The position numbers and the translations under genes were made by a program. DNA of 64,000 nucleotides, taken from positions 62,001-126,000 of the forward strand of contig JAJPYB010000008.1 in NCBI GenBank assembly GCA_021205185.1. Direction: 5' to 3'. The notes below the pieces were generated by a model. It ran no database searches and was not told where the DNA came from. It was given only the letters and a program-made list of their open reading frames with translations. The stretch's first letter is position 1, and each line of letters starts with the position of its first letter. This document shows, in pieces, positions 40,397 through 50,734 of the stretch. The stretch is from Ruminococcus sp. (GTDB taxonomy: Bacteria; Bacillota; Clostridia; Oscillospirales; Ruminococcaceae).

Positions 40397-41398
40397 TTAA
40401 ACGGTTGTTATTTTAAATTGAGTATTCTCAAGTGTAAACTTATCTTCAAGCTGTCTGGAGATTAAAATCTCATTATCATCTGTTATGGCGATAAAATATA
40501 TGCCGTCGCTTTCAAGCTGTCCAGCGATTTTCAAAAGCTCGTCGCTTCCCTTTATAAAAAGTGCGGTTGATAAAAAGTCGCCTGTCAAAGCGTCGTCGCA
40601 AACTACCGTTACGCTTAATATATCGCTTGTAGCAGGATAGCCCGTTTTGGCGTCTAAAATGTGCGAATAGGTAACGCCGTCGACTTCAAAATAGCGTTCG
40701 TAGCTGCCGCTTGTAGAAACGCTGGTGTCGCTGAGCTTTAAGGTCGCCAGAATGTCGTTCTCGTCCGACGGATTTTTTACGCCAATGCTGAACTTTCGCT
40801 CTCCATATAGTAAAATTGACGAGCTTAAATTTATAAGCGCGCTGTCGCACCGCCCGGGGAGCGTTTCCTTTAGCTCGTTCAGTAAATAGCCTTTGGCGAC
40901 GCTTCCAAGCTCTAAGCTTGTGTCGCCGGAAAGTGAAATCCTGCCGTCCTCTAATGAAATGTTATCAATGCCGCTTGTGCTTAAAGCCGCCGAAATTTCA
41001 TCATCGCTTGGAACCTCAGGGCTTTCGCTGTTTATATCCCAGAGATAAATAAGCTCGCCTAAAGTCACGTCAACCTCGCCGTACTTTTTGTATAGCGAAA
41101 CGCTTTGCTCTATTATGCTGTATAGGTCGGGGTCGTCGCTTTCTTTCGTCTGATTTAAAGCGCTCAGCGAGGAGCTTTCGTCAAAGCCGTCAAGCTTGTC
41201 GTTTAGCTTATTTGCCTTGTCGGTTATATCGTCTGCAAGGCTGTCGTCTGCTTCGTAAAGGGTTATTTCGCCAAGCGTATCGAAGGTGTAAATGTTTTTT
41301 GTTGTTACCTTTTCGTCGTCAGAAACCAGAATGCCGGTTATTACTATTGCGGCGACAAGAATTACGGCGCAAAGAGTACATACTATTTTTTTGCTCAT
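40397..41398 (-). CDS. apbE: FAD:protein FMN transferase
   Basis: ELGSVAKGYLLNEL, YSHILDAKTGYPAT. Confidence 0.93.
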   Translation of the reverse strand: MSKKIVCTLCAVILVAAIVITGILVSDDEKVTTKNIYTFDTLGEITLYEADDSLADDITDKANKLNDKLDGFDESSSLSALNQTKESDDPDLYSIIEQSVSLYKKYGEVDVTLGELIYLWDINSESPEVPSDDEISAALSTSGIDNISLEDGRISLSGDTSLELGSVAKGYLLNELKETLPGRCDSALINLSSSILLYGERKFSIGVKNPSDENDILATLKLSDTSVSTSGSYERYFEVDGVTYSHILDAKTGYPATSDILSVTVVCDDALTGDFLSTALFIKGSDELLKIAGQLESDGIYFIAITDDNEILISRQLEDKFTLENTQFKITTV

Positions 41399-41575
41399 TT
41401 AAAAATTCCTCGCAAAGCGGTTGTATTTTATTTAAAAAAATGGTACAATCAATGGGTATAAGCGAAGCAAGATAATCTTGCAAACGTATATTTACTATTA
41501 TAGTACAGATTGCTAAAAAAGTAAAGACAAAAAAAAATACTCGCTTCGTCAAGAGCAGACAGCAAAGGAGGAGCT

Positions 41576-42208
41576 ATGAAAGGATATAGAATAAAATTTA
41601 TAAGACATGGCATAACTGACGCTAACGAGAACGGCTATTATATCGGTAAAACCGACCTGCCGCTCAGCGCAAAGGGAGTTGACGAGATTTACAATAAAAT
41701 CGCTGAATACGAATATTCAACGGTACAGCGTGTTTATTCCTCGCCGTATAAAAGATGTACGCAGACGGCTTCTCTTTTATTCCCTGAAAACGGAATTGTC
41801 ATAGTCGACGGACTAAGAGAAATGGACTTCGGAGATTTTGAGGGCAAAACTGCTGAGGAGCTGCAGGACAAGCCTGAATACAAGAAATTCTTAAAGGGCG
41901 GACTTGACAATCCGCCGCCAAACGGAGAAAGTATGCGGGAAGTTGTAACACGCTGCTTTGAAGCTTTAAACGCTATAGTTTCCGATATGATGCAAAACGG
42001 CTTTACAAACTGCGCCGTTATTACCCACGGGGGAATTATAATGAATATGCTCTCCTGCTTTGGAATACCAAAGCTGAGCCCGCTTGAATTTCCTTCGGAT
42101 TTCGCAGAGGGCTACGAGGTTTTGGTAACCGCTTCAATGTGGCAGCGTTCAGACTGCTTTGAAATAATGGGAAAGTTCCCTTATTCAGACGAGGAGCAGT
42201 ACGAATAG
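41576..42208 (+). CDS. histidine phosphatase family protein
   Basis: IKFIRHGITDANENGYYIGKTDLPLSAKG. Confidence 0.93.
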   Translation: MKGYRIKFIRHGITDANENGYYIGKTDLPLSAKGVDEIYNKIAEYEYSTVQRVYSSPYKRCTQTASLLFPENGIVIVDGLREMDFGDFEGKTAEELQDKPEYKKFLKGGLDNPPPNGESMREVVTRCFEALNAIVSDMMQNGFTNCAVITHGGIIMNMLSCFGIPKLSPLEFPSDFAEGYEVLVTASMWQRSDCFEIMGKFPYSDEEQYE

Positions 42209-42223
42209 AATAGAAAAAATATT

Positions 42224-42264
42224 CCGCCGCAGTCGACTATAGCAGGTTGACTGCGGCGGGTTTG
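42224..42264 (+). terminator. Terminator of the histidine phosphatase gene
   Basis: CCGCCGCAGTC...GACTGCGGCGG then TTT. Confidence 0.75.
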
Positions 42265-42304
42265 GGTTAATTTCTGGTTTTTCTTTTTACGACGGGATGT
42301 GTTT

Positions 42305-42365
42305 GGCGAAGTATAATGCGTTATAGGATGTGGCGACAAGCATTTCAATGCGTGCTGTCTAGTTT
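42305..42365 (-). repeat. Degenerate composite repeat
   Basis: GGCGAAGTATAATGCGTTATAGGATGTGGCGACAAGCATTTCAATGCG. Confidence 0.65.
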
Positions 42366-42432
42366 GCTCATCTGCTTCACAAATTTGCAAGGGGAGTTAG
42401 TCTGCTTTGGTAGGCGAAAAACTAAATAATAT

Positions 42433-42468
42433 GAGCTTGAACTGTTTCGGTTCAAGCTCTTTTTTTGT
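42433..42468 (+). terminator. Strong hairpin terminator with no evident upstream gene
   Basis: GAGCTTGAACtgtttcgGTTCAAGCTCTTTTTTT. Confidence 0.8.
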
Positions 42469-42673
42469 ACAATTTGAACAAAATGTACGTTAAAAATTCT
42501 ACATTTCTCACAATTGAAATGTGGAAATATGTGTGATAAAATAAAGTAAAGAGAAAAAGTTTAAAAAAGCAAGGTTGTTAAACAGGTAAATAGGAAACAA
42601 AGGGGTGAGTCCAATGCAGAGGTAATCTTTTCTATTTGAAGCAAATAAGTACGAAAAACAAAGGAGGAAAATT

Positions 42674-43180
42674 ATGAAGAAATATTTAAAATTGTGTGTG
42701 CCGTTAATTTGTTTTGTATTGATGTTTACTGGCTCTACTTTGCAAGCCGGAGCGACAACAGTAAAGATTAACTCTTGGTATCTTATTGATTCGGGAGGTC
42801 ACCTAGATTGGGACGGCAGTACAACGTATATTGATTTTTATAAGCAAGCAGTTAAAGTTTGGAATAACTACAAGAGTGGAGTAATATGTGAAGACACTGT
42901 ATGGACTATTGAAGATGTGAAAATTTCAGACTGTTATGATGATAACACCACTACAGCAGCGACTACATCTGGTAATACAGATACTATAAAATTTAACACA
43001 TATATTATGAACAAATTGGGCGGAGATCAAATCAGAAATGTTTGTATTCACGAACTGGGTCACGCACTAGGATTAGCTCATAACACTTCATCGGACGTTA
43101 TGTATAAATATGTAACAACAATCAACAAATTGTCAGCTAATGATAAAGCTTCGTACGATGCAAGCTTTAAGAGAATATAG
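42674..43180 (+). CDS. small secreted matrixin-like zinc metalloprotease
   Basis: Signal peptide; HELGHALGLAH (HExxHxxGxxH) and downstream Met-turn SDVM. Confidence 0.88.
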   Translation: MKKYLKLCVPLICFVLMFTGSTLQAGATTVKINSWYLIDSGGHLDWDGSTTYIDFYKQAVKVWNNYKSGVICEDTVWTIEDVKISDCYDDNTTTAATTSGNTDTIKFNTYIMNKLGGDQIRNVCIHELGHALGLAHNTSSDVMYKYVTTINKLSANDKASYDASFKRI

Positions 43181-43192
43181 GAGGGGATTATT

Positions 43193-43816
43193 GTGAAAAC
43201 AAAAGCTTCAAAAATAACATTGGTGGTGTGTGTTGTTGCGGTGCTGGTAATTGCGGTAGCAATATTGTTGATAGTTTTTAAGGGTAATAGCAATGAGGAC
43301 AGCACTGATAACATTTCTTATGTAGAAGGTTCATTTATTATTGATTATGACGATTTGAGACAGGTAGCAGGAGCAGCTAACTATGTCTTCGTAGGGAAGG
43401 TTGTAAGCAAAGGTGAAACCGAAGACGACCAAACACAGATGTTGCCTGTTACGGAATATTCGATAAGAGTTGAGAAAAATATAAAGGGCGAGCTTATAAC
43501 AGATGAAGATATAACGGTATATAAAGCGGGTGGCATTTCAGATGTTTCAGGTGATTTAATATTGTATGAGGGCGATTGTATGCCAGAAGCAGGAAACAGA
43601 TATGTATTTTATGCTTTCGGACAGCCTGACGGAACGCTACTGATCTCTGGACCTGTTTCAAATGTCTTGATTGACAGCTCGGAAGCACAGGAAGCGAATG
43701 CGAGTGATGTATATTCCGAAAATCAGGAATACTTAGCGGCACTTGACGCATATGAAAATGAAATAGAGAGCGATATTGTAGAACCGTTGACGTGTGAGTA
43801 TGATGTTAATGCATAA
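43193..43816 (+). CDS. membrane-anchored protein of unknown function
   Basis: N-terminal TM; starts 12 bp after the metalloprotease gene. Confidence 0.65.
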   Translation: MKTKASKITLVVCVVAVLVIAVAILLIVFKGNSNEDSTDNISYVEGSFIIDYDDLRQVAGAANYVFVGKVVSKGETEDDQTQMLPVTEYSIRVEKNIKGELITDEDITVYKAGGISDVSGDLILYEGDCMPEAGNRYVFYAFGQPDGTLLISGPVSNVLIDSSEAQEANASDVYSENQEYLAALDAYENEIESDIVEPLTCEYDVNA

Positions 43817-43860
43817 ATCAAAGATAAGATAAATTTACTTTCGATTAGCCGTACAATAGT

Positions 43861-43882
43861 AGCAGGCAGTTTTTGCCTGCTG
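43861..43882 (+). terminator. Terminator
   Basis: AGCAGGCAgtttttGCCTGCT. Confidence 0.7.
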
Positions 43883-43976
43883 CTATTTGTTTTTTATTCA
43901 GACCCTATCGCCAATAATTTAACATTAGCGCTTAGCAAAAATATTTGACAAAGAGAACCGGGAGCGTAATAATTTA

Positions 43977-44258
43977 AACTCCTGCCAGTGTCGGTTATTG
44001 AGATTAAAAATTCCCAGCGAATAAATCGCTGGGAATACTATTCTAACTATCAGAGGATCGGAAGGAAAAACAAACTTTCCAATCGCCTTTTCCGCTTTGT
44101 AAAATAGAATGTGGCAACGAAGCGTTTTACGAAGTATAATGCGTGTTACTGCAAAACATAATGTGAGATAGAATATGGCGACAAGCATTACACGAAGTTA
44201 ATGCGGTCGCCTAGCGTTAAGCGTAGCTTAATGCGTTACGAATTGCGAATTACGCATT
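43977..44258 (-). repeat. ~280-bp composite structured repeat (minus orientation)
   Basis: On the minus strand: AATAATGCGTAATTCGCAATTCGTAACGCATTAAGCTACGCTTAACGCTAGGCGACCGC...CTATTTTACAAAGCGGAAAAGGCGATTGGAAAGTTTG...CCCAGCGATTTATTCGCTGGG...CAATAACCGACAC. Confidence 0.88.
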
Positions 44259-44997
44259 ATTCCGTTACTGTCGGCGTTATCTGCGAAACGTTTACAACAT
44301 ACCATTTGCCGCCAATTTTAGCGGTGTAGATTTCGTAATAAACCTCGTCGGAAGCAAGACTTCCGCTGATGGTAGCCGTTGCGGAAATGACATAAGCCTG
44401 CGAAACGGAAATGCTTTTGTCGTAGTATTCCTCGTATTCGTCTTCGTAGTCCTCAATCGCATCGTCGCCAACGGTTTTCGCCTTGCCGAGCGTCGTATCG
44501 ATTTCAAAATCGTCGCCGTACATTTCAATCATATCGCTGTAAAGCGTGTCAAGAGCATTGCTGTCGTCAAGTCCAAGCTCCTCAGCTTCGTCCTCGTAAA
44601 CCTCCTTGACGGCTGGCGGAACGCAGCTTAAAAAGTCGCTGAAGCTGCGAGAGTTAATGCTGTCGAAATATTTTGCTGCTACGTCTTCCTTCTGAACAGA
44701 ATTAAAGATATACCCTTGTCTGTACAAAACGAAAAGCACAATAGCTGCTACTATTAAAACGCCGACAATGCAGGACAGGATTTTCGTCGCCTTTTTAGGA
44801 AGCTTCCTGCCGGTGCGTTTTTCTTTTTGCTCTTTGGAATACTCTGCTCTTTCTTTTTCAGTCATAACCTTTAAAGGCTTTTGCGTCTGCTTATATTTGT
44901 CGGCAGACTTTATTTTCAGGTCAGGGTTTCCGTATCCGCAATGCTCGCAATAATCTCCCGTATATTCCTTGCCACAGCTCTTACATACTTTTGTCAT
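44257..44997 (-). CDS. zinc-ribbon membrane protein of unknown function
   Basis: CKSCGKEYTGDYCEHCGYG zinc ribbon; single TM. Confidence 0.8.
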   Translation of the reverse strand: MTKVCKSCGKEYTGDYCEHCGYGNPDLKIKSADKYKQTQKPLKVMTEKERAEYSKEQKEKRTGRKLPKKATKILSCIVGVLIVAAIVLFVLYRQGYIFNSVQKEDVAAKYFDSINSRSFSDFLSCVPPAVKEVYEDEAEELGLDDSNALDTLYSDMIEMYGDDFEIDTTLGKAKTVGDDAIEDYEDEYEEYYDKSISVSQAYVISATATISGSLASDEVYYEIYTAKIGGKWYVVNVSQITPTVTE

Positions 44998-46777
44998 TTT
45001 TCAAGTCCTTTTCAGTCGTTATTGTCTTTATGTGAAGCTCCTCGAGCTGAGCGTCGTCAACGAAGGACGGACAAGCGCTCATAAGCTCGCTTGCGTTTTG
45101 TACCTTCGGGAAGGCAACGACGTCACGCAGACTGTCGGCGCCGCAGATTATCATTGAAAGCCTGTCCAGTCCAAAGCCCATACCGCCGTGCGGTGGCGCG
45201 CCGTACTTGTAAGCGTCAACCAAAAAACCAAACTTCGATTCAATTTCCTCGTCGGTAAGACCTAACGCCTCAAACATTTTCTGCTGAAGCTCATAGTCGG
45301 TAATACGCATACTTCCTGAGCAAAGCTCGGTTCCGTTCAAAACGAAGTCGAACGCCTGCGCTCTGACGTTTGCAGGGTCGCTCTCTAAAATGTCAAGACA
45401 TTCTGTCATCGGCATAGTAAACGGGTGGTGCATAGCAACCCACTTGCCGGTTTCCTCGTCAAGCTCAAAAAACGGCATTTCGGTAATTACCGCAAAGTTG
45501 TAGGTATCTGGAATTATATCAAGTCGCTTTGCAATTATCAGTCTTAACGCTCCGAGCGTTGGAAGCACGACTTTATCTTTGTCAGCAACTATCAGCACAA
45601 GGTCGCCCTTTTCGGCATCAAGAGTCTGAAGCAAGGCTTCAAGCTCGCCCTCACCCAGAAACTTCTTAAACGAGCAGTTAGGCTCGTCCACCCAGCGGAT
45701 GTATGCGAGTCCCTTTGCGCCAATTCCCTTTGCGTGCTCAGTAAGCTTGTCGATTTCCTTTCTTGTGTAAACGCCCGAAGCGTTTTTTGCAACTATCGCT
45801 CTGACGCTGCCGCCGGCTTCAAGCGCAGACTTAAACACAACGAAATCCATATCCCTTACAGCGTCTGAAATATCCTGAATTTCCATACCAAAGCGAGTGT
45901 CAGGCTTGTCTGAACCGAAGCGGTTCATAGCCTCTCTGTAGGTTATTCTCGGCATTGGAAGGGAAATGTCCACACCAAGCGTCTGTTTGAAAATATAGCT
46001 TAGCATTTTTTCGCCGGTTTCAATAAGCTCGTCGACGTCAACGAACGACATTTCAAGGTCAATCTGCGTAAATTCAGGCTGCCTGTCGGCTCTTAAATCC
46101 TCGTCACGGAAGCACCTTGCAAGCTGAACGTAGCGGTCAAAGCCTGAAACCATTAAAAGCTGCTTGTAAATTTGCGGCGACTGAGGAAGAGCGTAAAACT
46201 TTCCCTCGTGAAGTCTTGAAGGAACGAGGTAATCTCTTGCTCCCTCTGGAGTGGACTTCATAAGCATTGGAGTTTCAATTTCCAGAAAGTTATTCTGGTA
46301 GAAAAACTCTCTCGCCGCCCTTGCAACATTATGCCTTGTGATAATATTGCTTTGAAGTCGTGGATTTCTCAGATCCAAATAGCGGTATTTAAGGCGAAGC
46401 TCATCGTTTACCTTTTCAGAGCTAGAAACCTCAAAAGGCGGAGTTTGCGCCGCCGCTAAAATCCGAAGATCGGTTACGATTATTTCAATAGCGCCGGTTT
46501 TTATGTCCTTGTTTACGCTCTCACGCTTTACAGCGCTCCCCTTAGCCATAAGGACATACTCGCTTCTTACTCCCTGCGCTTTTTTGAAAATTTCTCTGTC
46601 GGTAGAATCGTTAAACGAAAGCTGTACTATTCCTGTTCGGTCACGAAGGTCAATAAAGATAAGATTTCCAAGATCTCTTATCTTCTGGACAAAGCCGCCA
46701 ACTACAACCTCGTCTGATTCCTCTAATACCTCTCCGCAGTAGTGAGTTCTGCGAAGGCCTTTAATACTGTCAAGCAT
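44981..46777 (-). CDS. aspS: aspartate--tRNA ligase
   Basis: Start reassigned to MLDSIKGLRRTHYCGEV; RYLDLRNPRLQ, HGGMGFGLDR. Confidence 0.97.
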   Translation of the reverse strand: MLDSIKGLRRTHYCGEVLEESDEVVVGGFVQKIRDLGNLIFIDLRDRTGIVQLSFNDSTDREIFKKAQGVRSEYVLMAKGSAVKRESVNKDIKTGAIEIIVTDLRILAAAQTPPFEVSSSEKVNDELRLKYRYLDLRNPRLQSNIITRHNVARAAREFFYQNNFLEIETPMLMKSTPEGARDYLVPSRLHEGKFYALPQSPQIYKQLLMVSGFDRYVQLARCFRDEDLRADRQPEFTQIDLEMSFVDVDELIETGEKMLSYIFKQTLGVDISLPMPRITYREAMNRFGSDKPDTRFGMEIQDISDAVRDMDFVVFKSALEAGGSVRAIVAKNASGVYTRKEIDKLTEHAKGIGAKGLAYIRWVDEPNCSFKKFLGEGELEALLQTLDAEKGDLVLIVADKDKVVLPTLGALRLIIAKRLDIIPDTYNFAVITEMPFFELDEETGKWVAMHHPFTMPMTECLDILESDPANVRAQAFDFVLNGTELCSGSMRITDYELQQKMFEALGLTDEEIESKFGFLVDAYKYGAPPHGGMGFGLDRLSMIICGADSLRDVVAFPKVQNASELMSACPSFVDDAQLEELHIKTITTEKDLKNDKSM

Positions 46778-46781
46778 AAAA

Positions 46782-47267
46782 CTAACTCCTATCCTCCATA
46801 GATTCTTGTGCGATTGTATCAAGATATGCTTTTATAATTTCAATTTTACCCTCGTCCCAGAAAAAGAGCCAAAAGCAAAGAAGCGTAATCGCTGTACAAA
46901 CTGCGCCTGCTATAATGCTTTGCGTAAAGCAGGCGATTGTGATAAGCACCCAAACTATCATTATAATAATCGCCATAATGGTGTTCTTTGTGCTTCGCTG
47001 AAATCTGCCCTCGATAACGGTTTTGTCTCCGTCAGGCAATATCCTGCCTGAAAAATAAATGCTGTCAAGGTCACGCTTTTTCGCAGCGTGGTGGTGAACC
47101 GCTATCTTGCCGTCCACGGCTGTTCCGTAGAAAACGGGCGTCATCAGCCACTCTTTTCTTAGCTCGTTAAAGTTGAGCTTCGGTACCTTCTGAGCGGTAG
47201 TTTTTAAAACCTTGTCGGGGAAAGCGTCAACCGAAAGGCTGTACTTTTTTGGAAATACTATAAACAT
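46782..47267 (-). CDS. two-TM membrane protein of unknown function
   Basis: ORF with two adjacent TM helices. Confidence 0.65.
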   Translation of the reverse strand: MFIVFPKKYSLSVDAFPDKVLKTTAQKVPKLNFNELRKEWLMTPVFYGTAVDGKIAVHHHAAKKRDLDSIYFSGRILPDGDKTVIEGRFQRSTKNTIMAIIIMIVWVLITIACFTQSIIAGAVCTAITLLCFWLFFWDEGKIEIIKAYLDTIAQESMEDRS

Positions 47268-47290
47268 TTAAAACCTCTGAAAATCAAGTT

Positions 47291-48598
47291 TTAATTCTCA
47301 TAAAACGAATCGCCAAACATATAAGCTACCAAAATGTCCGAAAAGTGCTCGCTGAAGCGTTCGCTCAGTCTGAGCTCCTCTTTTTCTCCCGTTTCCATAT
47401 TTTTAAGCTTTGCATAGCCGTTTTTAAGGTCGTCGTCGCCGATAACTATTGAAAACTTTGCGCCGATTTTGTCAGCGTATTTCATCTGAGCCTTTAAGCT
47501 TCTGCCGACGAGGTCGTACTCGGCGTTAAAGCCGCAGTTTCTCAGATCTCTCGCAAGGCTTGCAGTTTTTACAAGCGCCGCATCGCCGATTGAAGCGAGG
47601 TATATATCACAGGTAGGCTCCTCGATAAATTCCGAGCCTTGATTTTCCATTGTGAGAATCAATCGTTCCAGTCCGATAGCAAAGCCTAGAGCAGGAGTGT
47701 CAGCTCCGCCAAGCTCGCCTACCAAGCCGTCGTAGCGTCCGCCGCCGCAGATGGTACCCTGAGCGCCGATGTCGGTCGTTACAAATTCAAATACCGTTTT
47801 TGTATAGTAGTCAAGTCCCCTGACGATGCGAGGATTTATTGTAAACTCAATGTCAAGCTCCGCTAATATCCTTTGCAAGCTTGTAAAATGCTCTTTGCAG
47901 TCGTCGCAAAGATAATCCAGTATTTCAGGCGCACCCTTTGCAATTTCCGAGCAAATCGGAGATTTACAGTCGAGTATTCTCATCGGATTCTTTTCAAGTC
48001 TTGTAAGACAGGTGCCGCAAAGCTCGTCGGTGTAAGATGAGAAGTATTCCTTTAACGCCTGCGTATATTTTGCTCGGCATTCAGGACAGCCGATAGAGTT
48101 TATAAAAAGTTCTGTGTTTTTGACGCCTGCATTGTCGAGAATTGTTTTTGCAAGCAGTATCATATCGGCGTCGGCAGCAGGGCCAGAAGCGCCTAACATT
48201 TCACAGCCGAACTGGTGAAACTCCCTTAGCCTTCCTGCCTGCGGCTTTTCGTGTCGGAAGCAGGAGGTCATATAATAAACCTTTTGAGGAATGCCTTCGT
48301 TTAAAAGACCGTTTTCAATTACCGCCCGCATCGCTCCTGCTGTGCCTTCAGGCTTTAGCGTAAACTGCGCTTCACCTGATGAGGAAACTGTATACATTTC
48401 CTTTTGAACAACGTCCGTTGTGTCGCCGACAGAGCGCACAAAAAGCCCCGTATCCTCAAATGTCGGGGTGCGAATCTCCTTATAGCCGAAGCTTTTAGCG
48501 GCGTCCTTGCATATATTTTCAACTGTGTGCCATTTGTAAGCCGCAGAGGGGATCATATCCTGAGTTCCCTTTGGGCGTTTGATGCTGACTTGTGACAT
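47291..48598 (-). CDS. hisS: histidine--tRNA ligase
   Basis: RPKGTQDMIP, CGGGRYDGL, ALGFAIGLER. Confidence 0.97.
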   Translation of the reverse strand: MSQVSIKRPKGTQDMIPSAAYKWHTVENICKDAAKSFGYKEIRTPTFEDTGLFVRSVGDTTDVVQKEMYTVSSSGEAQFTLKPEGTAGAMRAVIENGLLNEGIPQKVYYMTSCFRHEKPQAGRLREFHQFGCEMLGASGPAADADMILLAKTILDNAGVKNTELFINSIGCPECRAKYTQALKEYFSSYTDELCGTCLTRLEKNPMRILDCKSPICSEIAKGAPEILDYLCDDCKEHFTSLQRILAELDIEFTINPRIVRGLDYYTKTVFEFVTTDIGAQGTICGGGRYDGLVGELGGADTPALGFAIGLERLILTMENQGSEFIEEPTCDIYLASIGDAALVKTASLARDLRNCGFNAEYDLVGRSLKAQMKYADKIGAKFSIVIGDDDLKNGYAKLKNMETGEKEELRLSERFSEHFSDILVAYMFGDSFYEN

Positions 48599-48850
48599 AG
48601 CAATTCATTCCTTTTTAAGTATTTACCTACTATTATACAGTCTTTAGTACCATTTGTCAAAGACTTTTCGCACACGCATAGTCAGACAGCGTTTTAACCA
48701 AAAAATGAGGTGATTCTTTGTGCAAGATTTTTTTGCTTGTAAGGTAGATTTTTTTGATTAAATATGGTAGAATTATAGGTAAGAATTTAATCGTTGGCTT
48801 GAAAGACAAAAATTCAGGTCCAGACTTGTCAGATTTCGGGAGGAATTATT

Positions 48851-50659
48851 ATGGCTAATAAAAATCTTATAGGCGGATACCCTGTTATCGGAATCCGTCC
48901 TGTTATCGACGGAAGAAGAGGTCCGATGAAGCTTCGTGAAAGCCTTGAGGATCAGACTATGGCTCTTGCAACTACTGCAAAGAAGCTCTTTGAGGACAAT
49001 TTGTGCTACTCTGACGGAAGCAAGGTAAAGGTTATAATTGCCGACACTACAATCGGAAGAGTTCCTGAGTCAGCCGCTTGCGCTGAAAAGTTTAAAAAAG
49101 CGGGAGTTGATATAACCTTAACGGTAACTCCTTGCTGGTGCTACGGCTCGGAAACTATGGATATGGATCCGATGACAATCAAGGGCGTCTGGGGCTTTAA
49201 CGGAACCGAAAGACCAGGAGCTGTATATCTTGCATCAGTATTGGCAACTCATGCACAGAAGGGTTTGCCGGCATTTGGAATTTACGGACACGAGGTTCAG
49301 GATGTCGACGACGTTACCAACGTGCCTGACGACGTAAAGGAAAAGCTTCTGAGATTCGGCCGTGCGGCAATCGCAGTAGCTACAATGAGAGGAAAGAGCT
49401 ACCTGCAGATAGGTTCTATGTGTATGGGAATCGGCGGCTCCATAATGGATCAGGCTTTCGTTGAAGAATATCTCGGAATGAGAGTTGAGTCGGTAGACGA
49501 GGTTGAAATTCTTCGCCGAATGGAAGAGGGCATATATAATAAGGAAGAATACGAGCGTGCTTTAGCTTGGACTAAGGAGCATTGTAAGGAGGGTCGTGAC
49601 GACAACCCTGACTTTGTTAGGTTTAATCGTGAGCAAAAGGATAAGCAGTGGGAATTTACAATTAAAATGTACTGCATTATCAAGGATCTTATCAGAGGAA
49701 ACGACAAGCTTCCTGAGGGATTCGAGGAGGAAATGGCAGGACACAATGCTATCGCTGCAGGCTTCCAGGGTCAAAGACAATGGACTGACCATTGGCCAAA
49801 CTGCGACTATCCTGAGGCAATACTAAATTCTACATTCGACTTTGAGGGCAAGAAGGAGCCTATTGCGTTCGCAACGGAAAACGACGTTTTAAACGGTCTG
49901 GGAATGCTCTTTATGAAGCTTCTGACAAACCGCGCGCAGATTTTTGCCGACGTCAGAACATATTGGAGTCCAGAGGCTACAAAGAGAGTTACAGGCTATG
50001 ACCTTGAGGGCAAGGCGCTTGAAAACGGCGGAATTATTCACCTCTTAAACTCTGGAGCTGCTTGTCTTGACGCTTGCGGCGAATGTACCGATGAGGACGG
50101 AAACGCTGTTATGAAGCAATGGTGGGACGTAACAGACGAGGATATAAAGAAGATGACAGACGCTACCGTTTGGTGCGAAGCAGGCTTTGACAACTTCAGA
50201 GGCGGCGGATTCTCATCTCACTTTACAACAAGAGCTGAAATGCCGGCTACTATGATAAGACTTAACCTTGTAAAGGGATTAGGCCCTGTTATGCAGATTG
50301 CCGAGGGCTGGACTGTCAAGCTTCCGGACGAAGTATCAGATACGCTGATGGAAAGAACCAATCCAACATGGCCATGCACTTGGTTTACGCCGCGTACAAC
50401 AGGCGAGGGCGCATTTAAGAGCGCTTATGATGTTATGAACAACTGGGGTGCAAACCACGGAGCTATAAGCTATGGACATATAGGCGCAGACCTTATTACG
50501 CTTTGCTCAATGCTTAGAATACCTGTTTGTATGCACAATGTACCCGAGGATAAGATTTTCCGTCCTGCCGCTTGGAACGCATTCGGTATGGATAAGGAAA
50601 GTCAGGATTATCGTGCGTGTTCCGCATATGGACCAATGTATAAGAACATCAGAGGCTAA
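48851..50659 (+). CDS. fucI: L-fucose isomerase
   Basis: [25 protein letters not shown]-term [13 protein letters not shown]. Confidence 0.95.
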   Translation: MANKNLIGGYPVIGIRPVIDGRRGPMKLRESLEDQTMALATTAKKLFEDNLCYSDGSKVKVIIADTTIGRVPESAACAEKFKKAGVDITLTVTPCWCYGSETMDMDPMTIKGVWGFNGTERPGAVYLASVLATHAQKGLPAFGIYGHEVQDVDDVTNVPDDVKEKLLRFGRAAIAVATMRGKSYLQIGSMCMGIGGSIMDQAFVEEYLGMRVESVDEVEILRRMEEGIYNKEEYERALAWTKEHCKEGRDDNPDFVRFNREQKDKQWEFTIKMYCIIKDLIRGNDKLPEGFEEEMAGHNAIAAGFQGQRQWTDHWPNCDYPEAILNSTFDFEGKKEPIAFATENDVLNGLGMLFMKLLTNRAQIFADVRTYWSPEATKRVTGYDLEGKALENGGIIHLLNSGAACLDACGECTDEDGNAVMKQWWDVTDEDIKKMTDATVWCEAGFDNFRGGGFSSHFTTRAEMPATMIRLNLVKGLGPVMQIAEGWTVKLPDEVSDTLMERTNPTWPCTWFTPRTTGEGAFKSAYDVMNNWGANHGAISYGHIGADLITLCSMLRIPVCMHNVPEDKIFRPAAWNAFGMDKESQDYRACSAYGPMYKNIRG

Positions 50660-50734
50660 AAGTTAAGATGTTTAAAAAAAGAATGGGGAAGCTTGCTTCC
50701 CCAACATGAAAACGTCAGTTTTCATGTTATTACG
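50655..50734 (+). repeat. 79/80-nt double-hairpin element, copy 1
   Basis: GCTAAAAGTTAAGATGTTTAAAAAAAGAATGGGGAAGCTTGCTTCCCCAACATGAAAACGTCAGTTTTCATGTTATTACG. Confidence 0.93.

Noticed and set aside
35563-41398. apbE-rnfCDGEAB as a novel system
   Set aside because: Standard Rnf complex cluster with its flavin transferase; well described.
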